From NCBI GenBank assembly GCA_025774405.1, contig JALGWB010000090.1:1-7719 (forward strand): 7,719 nucleotides of DNA, in the 5' to 3' direction. The position numbers were made by a program, and so were the translations under genes. The stretch comes from a bacterium. Lineage in GTDB: Bacteria; Arandabacterota; Arandabacteria; Arandabacterales; Arandabacteraceae. A model generated the notes under the pieces. It was not told the origin of the DNA and did not search any database. It saw only the letters and a program-made list of their open reading frames with translations. Shown here in pieces: positions 1 through 5,667 of this stretch. The first letter of the stretch is position 1. The number at the start of each line of letters is the position of its first letter.

Positions 1-1436
1 GTGTGCTGGACAGGGCAGTGAAGCTTAAGAATATGCTTAAGAACAGGGTCCGCGTGAGAAAGATAGCCTCCTTTGTTGCTAACCACTTCACCGAATTTGT
101 TGAGCCAATGGGATATAAGGCTTTCCTTGTGGCGGTTGACCGCGAGGCATGCTGCCTTTACAAGGAGGCACTTGACAGGCACTTGCCGAAGGAGAAGACC
201 TGTGTGGTGATGAGTCGAGGGTCCGACGATCCAGCTCACCTCAGGCGTTACCATGTTAGCGAGAACGAGGAGAAGCGGATTCGTAAGGCTTTCAAGAAGC
301 CGGATGAGAATCCGCGGATACTGGTCGTTACAGAGAAACTGCTTACAGGCTATGATGCTCCCATCCTTTACGCTATGTATCTCGATAAACCCATGAGGGA
401 CCATGTGCTCTTGCAGGCAATAGCCCGTGTGAACCGTCCGTATGAAGGCGAGACGCAGCGGAAGACAAATGGGCTCATTGTCGATTTCGTGGGAGTTTTT
501 GATAACCTTGAGCGTGCCCTGGCTTTCGACTCAAGAGACGTTGCCGGGGTCGTTGAGGGGCTGGATGTTCTAAAAGAACACTTTGTTGAATTGATGGAGG
601 AGGGACGCAGTAGGTACCTCCCCTTGATAGATGGCAGAAGTGATGATAAGGCAGCTGAGAATGTGCTGGAGCACTTTCGGGACAAGGAAGAGCGCGAAAA
701 CTTCTACAGCTTCTTTAGGGAGCTTGAGGAGACTTATGAAATTCTATCACCCGACCGATTTCTCCGACCCTATCTGACTGATTATCGACGACTGGTGGAC
801 ATGTACAAACTTCTACGGAGTGCCTACGAGCCCCATGTCGCTGTGGATAAATCCTTCCTTCGAAAGACGGCAGAGATAGTTCAGAAGCATACCACAACTG
901 AGATGATAAAGACGCCTGATAGAAGATATGAAATCGGCAGCCAGGCACTGTTGGCGCTCCTTGAAGAGGACAAGCCCGAAACGGTGAAGGTCTTCAATCT
1001 TCTCAAGGAGCTTTACCGATTGGTGGAGGCGCGGGGCAGGGACCAACTCTACTTGATACCGATTGGGGACAGGGCTGAGGCGATTCGCAGAGCGTTCGAG
1101 GAGCGCCAGATTCAGAGTCATCAGGCAATACAAGAGATTGAGCAGCTGGTAAAGCAATTGCGGGAAGCGGAGGAGGAGAGGAAAGGTAGTAAACTCTCCT
1201 CGCAGGCTTTTGCTGTAGCCTGGTGGTTGCGTGTGCAGGAGGGATTTGGGGCTCGTGAGAGTGAGGAAATTGCCAGAAGGATTGATGTGTGCTTCCGGGA
1301 GCTTCCACATTGGGCTACAAGCGAGAGGCAAGAACGGGAGCTACGGACAAGGCTTTACAAGATATTTCTCGATGCTACCGATGATGTTGTGAGCTTGGTG
1401 GGGCGAGTCTTGGACATGCTGAGGAGGATGGAGTGA
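1..1436 (+). CDS. hsdR: Type I restriction endonuclease R subunit, C-terminal part (5' end outside window)
   Basis: This is the motor and restriction subunit of a type I restriction-modification complex, which translocates DNA with ATP and cuts unmodified DNA together with HsdM and HsdS. The reading frame is open from the window edge, so the true start lies upstream; numbering here is from the GTG codon at position 3. Visible is the second RecA-like helicase domain: a motif IV-like VAVDREACCLYKEAL (residues 43-57), motif V VTEKLLTGYDAP (109-120) and motif VI HVLLQAIARVNR (134-145), the last two being typical of HsdR. A long helical C-terminal region follows, charged and probably coiled coil around residues 365-400, which in the family contacts the methylase core. 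The PD-(D/E)xK nuclease and first RecA domain of a roughly 1000-aa HsdR must lie upstream. The stop overlaps the next gene by 4 nt. No frameshift is visible. The family call is firm; specificity cannot be read. Confidence 0.93.
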   Translation, partial: VLDRAVKLKNMLKNRVRVRKIASFVANHFTEFVEPMGYKAFLVAVDREACCLYKEALDRHLPKEKTCVVMSRGSDDPAHLRRYHVSENEEKRIRKAFKKPDENPRILVVTEKLLTGYDAPILYAMYLDKPMRDHVLLQAIARVNRPYEGETQRKTNGLIVDFVGVFDNLERALAFDSRDVAGVVEGLDVLKEHFVELMEEGRSRYLPLIDGRSDDKAAENVLEHFRDKEERENFYSFFRELEETYEILSPDRFLRPYLTDYRRLVDMYKLLRSAYEPHVAVDKSFLRKTAEIVQKHTTTEMIKTPDRRYEIGSQALLALLEEDKPETVKVFNLLKELYRLVEARGRDQLYLIPIGDRAEAIRRAFEERQIQSHQAIQEIEQLVKQLREAEEERKGSKLSSQAFAVAWWLRVQEGFGARESEEIARRIDVCFRELPHWATSERQERELRTRLYKIFLDATDDVVSLVGRVLDMLRRME

Positions 1437-1780
1437 CGGGAGCTGGCAAGACGGCAGACGTTACAGGAGAAGGGGGAGACACGATTTCCCGCGAAGTGCT
1501 CGCAGCGGAAGTTCAGTGTTGGGGCAGACGTATTGGTGTGGCTAATCGAATTCGGGAAATCCACTTGCGGCCGATGAGGCGTAAGTGGGCAAGCTGCTCA
1601 TCGCGTGGTAGAGTAACCCTTGATCCTGAACTTCTTTGCCGACCAGCTGAATTCCGTGCACGCGTAATTGTTCACGAGCTTCTTCACCTGAAGATCCCAA
1701 ACCATGGACCCCTATTTCGCAACCTCCTAAACGCCTACCTGAGAAGGTACAGACACACTGATGGAGCTCCGGGCACGTAA
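1433..1780 (+). CDS. Short YgjP/DUF45-type (M48-like) zinc metalloprotease-like protein
   Basis: This 115-aa protein carries the zinc-binding helix HELLHLK (residues 81-87) with a third ligand His91 in the following PNHGPLF, giving HExxHx5H. Upstream lies the WASCSSRGRVTLDPELL block (52-68), which is diagnostic of the YgjP/DUF45 (YgjP-like metallopeptidase) family. Family members are usually about 220-240 aa; this one keeps essentially the C-terminal catalytic part with a short, unconserved N-terminus. The GTG start at 1433 is chosen because GAGGAGG lies 5 nt upstream and the start overlaps the hsdR stop as GTGA, which indicates coupled translation. Short proteins of this type often sit next to type I restriction genes, so a role with that system is inferred, but the substrate is unknown. 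It is probably cytoplasmic: no signal peptide or membrane segment is visible. Confidence 0.85.
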   Translation: MTGAGKTADVTGEGGDTISREVLAAEVQCWGRRIGVANRIREIHLRPMRRKWASCSSRGRVTLDPELLCRPAEFRARVIVHELLHLKIPNHGPLFRNLLNAYLRRYRHTDGAPGT

Positions 1781-1881
1781 GGCACGACGAAGATCTTGGT
1801 AGGGAAGTGTGCCCGAATCCGGAGAGGCGCTGCGATGCCCTTGGTGACGACCTATCGGTTCCTCGCAGGGTACGTTTAGGT

Positions 1882-1897
1882 TTGCACTATTGTGCAA
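1882..1897. repeat. 16-bp perfect palindrome, possible operator
   Basis: TTGCACTATTGTGCAA has 6-bp arms around a 4-base centre. It lies about 100 bases after the metalloprotease gene stop and about 55 bases upstream of the proposed promoter of the Rrf2 operon. No T-run follows, so it does not look like an intrinsic terminator; a regulator binding site is possible. The rest of the 244-base gap (1781-2024) shows no convincing gene. Confidence 0.35.
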
Positions 1898-1952
1898 GAT
1901 TACTATCAACAAAAAGACTCTGGGGTGACACTAACCACCGGCAAGTTTGGGT

Positions 1953-1981
1953 TTGACGTCAGGATGTCAAAGTGATAGACT
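1953..1981 (+). promoter_or_regulatory. Probable sigma70-type promoter of the sulfur operon
   Basis: TTGACG (1953-1958, 5/6 to the -35 consensus) and TAGACT (1976-1981, 4/6 to the -10 consensus) are separated by exactly 17 bases. Transcription would begin near 1988, about 37 bases before the Rrf2 start codon. An inverted repeat TTGAC/GTCAA (1953-1957 and 1966-1970) covers the -35 box and part of the spacer. ATAGACT occurs at 1975-1981, overlapping the -10 box, and again at 1989-1995. Both are plausible regulator contacts. The assignment is by eye. Confidence 0.5.
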
Positions 1982-1997
1982 GCTCTTAATAGACTAC

Positions 1998-2013
1998 TAA
2001 AAGAAGTCTTTTA
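1998..2013. promoter_or_regulatory. Palindrome just before the Rrf2 gene, possible autoregulatory operator
   Basis: TAAAAGAAGTCTTTTA has 7-bp perfect arms around a 2-base centre. It lies between the predicted transcription start and the GGAG ribosome-binding site (2016-2019) of the Rrf2 gene. Rrf2 proteins bind as dimers to AT-rich palindromes and often repress their own operon, so this is a reasonable operator candidate; no binding is shown. Confidence 0.4.
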
Positions 2014-2024
2014 ATGGAGAAGCA

Positions 2025-2471
2025 ATGAGGCTGACCACAAGAGGACGATACGCCGCCAGATTGATGCTTGACCTGGCACTAAACCACTCGAATCGCGATT
2101 TTGTCCTGCTCAAGGACATATCCCGAAGGCAGGCCATATCGGGCAAGTACCTTGGCCATCTGATTTCAAGTCTGAAGCAGGCTGGGCTTGTCGTGGCTGC
2201 CAGAGGTGCCCACGGAGGCTATAGACTCGCAAAGGCACCGAGGGAAATCAAACTCTCCGACATAGTGCTGGCAGTCGAAGGCGATCTCACGATGGCCGAA
2301 TGTGTCAAGGACCCGAGTGTCTGCACCATGTCGAGCACATGCGTCACCCGAGAGATCTGGGCTTCAATGGGAGCGGAGATCACTGAGCATCTAGCATCGA
2401 TCACCCTCGAGGATATGGTCAGGCGCTATCGGGGCAAGCTGGCAGCCCAGGCCCTCATGTGGAACATTTAG
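2025..2471 (+). CDS. Rrf2-family transcriptional regulator with IscR-like cysteine triad
   Basis: A 148-aa DNA-binding regulator of the Rrf2 family (IscR, CymR, NsrR relatives). The N-terminus MRLTTRGRYAARLMLDLA and the winged helix-turn-helix segment ending in ARGAHGGYRLAKAP (residues 59-72) are family signatures. Three cysteines, C93, C100 and C106 (C-x6-C-x5-C), sit where IscR holds its cluster with C-x5-C-x5-C, so Fe-S binding is likely. CymR-type members, which sense cysteine through CysK, generally lack this triad. The ATG has GGAG 5 nt upstream. The gene is first in a run with a ThiI/MnmA-like protein, cysteine synthase and MnmA, so it probably controls sulfur or Fe-S homeostasis locally. 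Whether it should be called IscR or another subgroup cannot be decided here. Confidence 0.9.
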   Translation: MRLTTRGRYAARLMLDLALNHSNRDFVLLKDISRRQAISGKYLGHLISSLKQAGLVVAARGAHGGYRLAKAPREIKLSDIVLAVEGDLTMAECVKDPSVCTMSSTCVTREIWASMGAEITEHLASITLEDMVRRYRGKLAAQALMWNI

Positions 2472-2496
2472 GTTATGTGAGCGACGGGGGACCGTG

Positions 2497-3414
2497 ATGG
2501 CATTCAGGCGGAAAGCTCTTGCACTGCTTTCGGGCGGGCTGGATAGCACGCTCGCCGTAAAGGTTATCAAAGAGCAGGATATCGACGTTGAAGCTGTCAA
2601 TTTCTTCTCGCCGTTCTGCGTTTGCAGTGGAAGCAACTCCTGCGGCAGTGAGGCTCGAAGAATGAGCTCTGTGCTTGGCATAAAGGTTCGAACCATACCA
2701 GAGGGTCTCGTTGTCAGGCCGCTTTCGGCAAAGCTATTGCCCGAGACCATACCTGAGCAGTGTGGCTGGATAGACCGTGAGAAGCTCCTGGCGATAAGCG
2801 GGCGTTCTCGTAAAGCCCAAATAGGACTGGCGCAATACTTTGAAATAAGGGACTACCACTGTCCGGCCGGTGGTTGCCTTCTCACTGACCCGATATTCGC
2901 AGCTAAGGTCAGAGACCTGATCGATCATGGTAGTTTCACCCTTCATGAAGTCAAGCTGCTGAAAGTCGGTAGACACTTCAGGCTTTCACCGCACGCCAAG
3001 CTGATAGTCGGTAGAAACGAGATTGAGAATCAAAAGCTTGCACAATTGAGGCGTACCGAAGATATGTGGTTCACATCTCTTGACGTACCGGGCCCCAGCG
3101 CCATAGGAAGGGGTCATTTCACCAGCCAAGAGGTGACGATAGGTTGCCGTATCGTAGGCAGGTACTCTGACAGCAAGCAGGAACGAGTCAGGGTTTTCTG
3201 TGGACACGGTGGGTTGGAGCTCGCTTTGGTGCTCGAGGTTAAGCCGCTTGACAATGGGCTGGTGAATCGATTGAGAGTGCCCAGGGGTCAGCAACAGGCG
3301 CTTGCGACCAAGAAGCCTCGAGCGATGACAACCCATAAGAATTGTAACCCTTTCACTGTCGGGTCCAAGCAGAGGTTGCCTGCCCTCGACCCCATGAAGG
3401 AGGGATCAAAGTGA
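2497..3414 (+). CDS. ThiI/MnmA-like PP-loop tRNA sulfurtransferase homologue with apparent internal deletion
   Basis: This 305-aa protein opens with the PP-loop ATP-pyrophosphatase motif ALLSGGLDSTLAVK (residues 9-22), followed by FCVCSGSNSCGSEARR (C41, C43, C49). Further on come RPLSAKLLPETIPE (74-87), GRSRKAQI (102-109) and CPAGGCLLTDP (122-132), matching a family often annotated as tRNA 4-thiouridine or 2-thiouridine synthase-like. The segment LLKVGRHFRL...IVGRNEIENQKL resembles the NFACT-R (DUF814) RNA-binding domain. From recollection of the family, about 70-85 residues are missing between I67 and P68, including an NPCxxC block and a TGE...GQRPMSQ block. The last 40 or so residues are basic, low in hydrophobics and look unrelated. 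ATG 2497 is preferred over GTG 2494 because GGGGG lies 6 nt upstream. The stop overlaps cysteine synthase by 4 nt. The gene may be non-functional or altered. Confidence 0.72.
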   Translation: MAFRRKALALLSGGLDSTLAVKVIKEQDIDVEAVNFFSPFCVCSGSNSCGSEARRMSSVLGIKVRTIPEGLVVRPLSAKLLPETIPEQCGWIDREKLLAISGRSRKAQIGLAQYFEIRDYHCPAGGCLLTDPIFAAKVRDLIDHGSFTLHEVKLLKVGRHFRLSPHAKLIVGRNEIENQKLAQLRRTEDMWFTSLDVPGPSAIGRGHFTSQEVTIGCRIVGRYSDSKQERVRVFCGHGGLELALVLEVKPLDNGLVNRLRVPRGQQQALATKKPRAMTTHKNCNPFTVGSKQRLPALDPMKEGSK

Positions 3415-4337
3415 GAATCGCCAGCGATGTTACAGAGCTTATAGGTAATACTCCACTGGTTCGTCTGAATCATGTGACCAAAGGTCTCGAAGCCACAGTT
3501 GTTGCAAAACTCGAGTGTTTCAATCCCCTTGCCAGCGTCAAGGATCGCATTGGCGTCAGCATGATCGAGGCTGCCGAACGGGCTGGACTGATCACGAGAG
3601 ATACTATCATCGTTGAGCCGACAAGTGGCAATACCGGCATTGCCCTTGCATTCGTGTGTGCTGCCAAAGGGTATAGACTGGTTCTTACCATGCCGGACAC
3701 TATGAGCGTGGAGCGGCGGACACTGCTAAAAGCTCTTGGTGCAGAACTCATTCTCACACCGGGTAGCGAGGGCATGAGCGGGGCTGTACATAAGGCCGAA
3801 GAACTCGTAAAGAGTGATAGTCGCTATTTTATGCCTCAGCAGTTCAAGAATCCTGCAAATCCTGAGGTTCACCGACGCACTACCGCTGAGGAGATCTGGA
3901 GAGACACCGATGGCAAGGTTGACATCGTCGTGGCCGGTGTGGGGACAGGTGGCACAATCACCGGTATTGCTGAGATCATCAAGAAGCGCAAGACAGGCTT
4001 TAAGGCGATCGCAGTTGAGCCGAAGAAATCACCTGTCCTTTCCGGTGGGAATCCGGGGCCGCATACCATTCAGGGAATTGGCGCTGGCTTTGTTCCCGAT
4101 GTCCTCAGACTGGATCTGGTGGATGAGATAATCCAGGTTGCCGATGATAATGCTGCAGCCATGGCTCGTCTGCTTGCGAGGCAGGAAGGTCTTCTTGTTG
4201 GCATTTCATCGGGAGCGGCTGCATGGGCTGCCATCGAAGTTGCGAAGCGCTCGGAGAACAATGGCAAGCTCGTCGTTGTGATCCTGCCGGATACAGGTGA
4301 ACGCTATCTCTCGACCGATCTTTTCGCGCTTGATTAG
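3411..4337 (+). CDS. cysK: Cysteine synthase A (O-acetylserine sulfhydrylase)
   Basis: A PLP enzyme that makes L-cysteine from O-acetylserine and sulfide. The 308-aa length is normal for the family. Visible are TELIGNTPLVRL (8-19), the PLP-binding lysine K44 in NPLASVKDRIG, the substrate loop PTSGNTG (70-76), the phosphate-binding GTGGT (178-182), QGIGAGF (221-227) and a C-terminal GISSGAA. No heme or CBS regulatory domain is present, so cystathionine beta-synthase is unlikely; a CysM-type isoform is possible but the motifs favour CysK. The GTG start has a strong AAGGAGGG 6 nt upstream and overlaps the previous stop (GTGA), indicating translational coupling. Its place between two tRNA-thiolation-type genes suggests cysteine is made here as the sulfur source for them, although no cysteine desulfurase gene lies in the window. 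Confidence 0.94.
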   Translation: MRIASDVTELIGNTPLVRLNHVTKGLEATVVAKLECFNPLASVKDRIGVSMIEAAERAGLITRDTIIVEPTSGNTGIALAFVCAAKGYRLVLTMPDTMSVERRTLLKALGAELILTPGSEGMSGAVHKAEELVKSDSRYFMPQQFKNPANPEVHRRTTAEEIWRDTDGKVDIVVAGVGTGGTITGIAEIIKKRKTGFKAIAVEPKKSPVLSGGNPGPHTIQGIGAGFVPDVLRLDLVDEIIQVADDNAAAMARLLARQEGLLVGISSGAAAWAAIEVAKRSENNGKLVVVILPDTGERYLSTDLFALD

Positions 4338-4378
4338 ATTTAGTATCGTAGTGGGGAGGGGAAGTGACAGGTTGAGAT

Positions 4379-5488
4379 ATGGTGCTTGACGAGATCAAGG
4401 GAACCGACAGGACTGTACTGGTGGCCATGAGTGGTGGGGTGGATTCCTCTGTAGCTGCTGCTCTCCTCAAGCAACGTGGATTCAAAGTCGTGGGCATCAC
4501 TATGAAGATCTGGGAGTGTGGGGAGCAATGGAGAGGCTGCTGCGGTATTTCCGGCGTTGATGATGCCCGTAGAGTTGCCCAACGCCTCGGCATCCCCCAC
4601 TACGTTCTGGATCTCAGGGATGCTTTTGAAGAGTTGATTATCAAGCCCTTCTGTGATGCCTATCTTGAGGGAAAAACCCCAAATCCATGTATCCTTTGCA
4701 ACAGGTGGCTTAAGTTCGGTGAACTCCTGAGGAAGGCAGACCAGCTGGGAATCCGATATGTCGCTACCGGCCACTATGCGAGGATCCAGTATGACAGGGT
4801 GCATCAGGCTTATCTGCTCAAGAAGGGAGCGGACCGTGCCAAGGATCAGTCATACTTCCTCTATGTGCTTGGTCAGGGACAGCTCAGGCGCACGCTTTTT
4901 CCTGTCGGTGATCTGACAAAATCGAGGGTGAGGAAACTGGCAAAGCACCTGGGTTTGCACGTGGCGCACAAGCCAGGCTCACAGGAGATCTGCTTCGTAA
5001 CTGATGGAAATTACAGGGACTTCGTGATCAAACGAACTGGTGTAACTCAGAAACCGGGTCCAATCCTGGGCAAGGATGGAAATGTTCTTGGTCAACACAA
5101 TGGCATCGTCTCATATACCATCGGACAGCGGCGGCGGATCGGCATCAGTGCTGGTAAGCCCCTCTATGTTGTCGCTATCGATAAGGAGCGTAACGCTGTT
5201 ATCGTTGGTCAAAGGGAAGACATCTTCTGCAGTGAGTTTATCGGTGAGCAGGCTGCTTTTGTATGCGGTATTCCGCCAACTGAGGTTGTAAGAGCCAGGG
5301 TGCGGATGAGATATCGCCAGCCAACGGTGTGGGCAACGATTGTGCCAGAAAGTGCAGTTAGGGTGCGAGTGGTTCTCGATGAGCCCAAATGGGGTATCGC
5401 TCCAGGTCAAGCAGCTGTATTCTATAGGGGTGACACCGTACTGGGAGGCGCCACCATAGATTCCACCGTGAAGGTTGGAATCGAATAG
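4379..5488 (+). CDS. mnmA: tRNA-specific 2-thiouridylase MnmA
   Basis: This enzyme adenylates U34 of Lys, Glu and Gln tRNAs and inserts sulfur to give s2U. The 369-aa length is typical. The PP-loop AMSGGVDSSVAAALL (16-30), CCG...DDARRVAQRLGIPHYVLDLR (54-80), TPNPCILCNRWLKF (100-113), ATGHYARI (129-136), DQSYFL (156-161) and GSQEICF (200-206) are all present, followed by the central-domain HNGIVSYTIGQRRRIG (240-255) and a C-terminal beta barrel. C107 and C205 match the E. coli catalytic pair Cys102/Cys199. C104 stands where E. coli has Asp99, so the site has a CxxC plus a third Cys. A stop codon at 4373-4375 shortly before the ATG fixes the start; the ribosome-binding site is weak (AGGGGA about 17 nt away). 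The gene lies 41 nt after cysK, probably in the same operon. Confidence 0.95.
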   Translation: MVLDEIKGTDRTVLVAMSGGVDSSVAAALLKQRGFKVVGITMKIWECGEQWRGCCGISGVDDARRVAQRLGIPHYVLDLRDAFEELIIKPFCDAYLEGKTPNPCILCNRWLKFGELLRKADQLGIRYVATGHYARIQYDRVHQAYLLKKGADRAKDQSYFLYVLGQGQLRRTLFPVGDLTKSRVRKLAKHLGLHVAHKPGSQEICFVTDGNYRDFVIKRTGVTQKPGPILGKDGNVLGQHNGIVSYTIGQRRRIGISAGKPLYVVAIDKERNAVIVGQREDIFCSEFIGEQAAFVCGIPPTEVVRARVRMRYRQPTVWATIVPESAVRVRVVLDEPKWGIAPGQAAVFYRGDTVLGGATIDSTVKVGIE

Positions 5489-5513
5489 TGCTGATCCTCT
5501 GGCATGACGAAAT

Positions 5514-5608
5514 GGGCGCAGGGGAGCTCTCCAGAAGGAGGGCTGAGAGGGCGAGGTAACGCCGACCCTCAAACCTGATCCGGGTAATGCCGGCGGAGGG
5601 AGATGCCC
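5514..5608 (+). promoter_or_regulatory. TPP riboswitch (THI element)
   Basis: The conserved thiamine pyrophosphate aptamer core is readable: GGGG near 5521-5524, GGCTGAGA (5541-5548), a helix GGCG...CGCC, GACCCTCAAACCTGATC (ending at 5580, the pyrimidine-sensing and linker part), and GGGTAATGCCGGCGGAGGGA (5582-5601, the pyrophosphate-sensing arm). GGGC (5514-5517) can pair with GCCC (5605-5608) to close P1. It begins about 25 bases after the mnmA stop and ends 59 bases before the next start codon. No terminator hairpin with a T-run follows, so control is probably at translation initiation rather than transcription. Confidence 0.95.
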
Positions 5609-5627
5609 TTGATCCCCCAAGTAGAGC

Positions 5628-5660
5628 CCACCTGTTAAACTGGTATGCAAAGATAGGAGG
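5628..5660 (+). promoter_or_regulatory. Candidate SD-sequestering hairpin, expression platform of the TPP riboswitch
   Basis: CCACCT (5628-5633) can pair with the strong Shine-Dalgarno AGGAGG (5655-5660) in five of six positions with one A-A mismatch, enclosing about 21 bases. TPP-bound aptamer could favour this pairing and block translation of the downstream gene. The pairing is found by eye and has not been folded. Confidence 0.35.
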
Positions 5661-5667
5661 TCCCTAC

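Noticed and set aside
1..1780. A new defence system at the left edge
   Set aside because: The visible parts are ordinary HsdR and a DUF45 metalloprotease. Nothing else of a defence island is inside the window, so only the coupling of the two genes is reported.
1770..1815. Inverted repeat CGGGCAC/GTGCCCG as a terminator after the metalloprotease gene
   Set aside because: The spacer is 32 bases, the stem spans the stop codon and no T-run follows.
2497..3414. QueC (7-cyano-7-deazaguanine synthase)
   Set aside because: Only the SGGLDST PP-loop is shared. The GRSRK, CPAGGC and NFACT-R-like parts fit the ThiI/MnmA-like family instead.
5587..5667. Earlier start codon giving a 388-aa PurM-like protein
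   Set aside because: These codons lie inside the TPP riboswitch and its leader. AGGAGG at 5655-5660 clearly sets the start at 5668.
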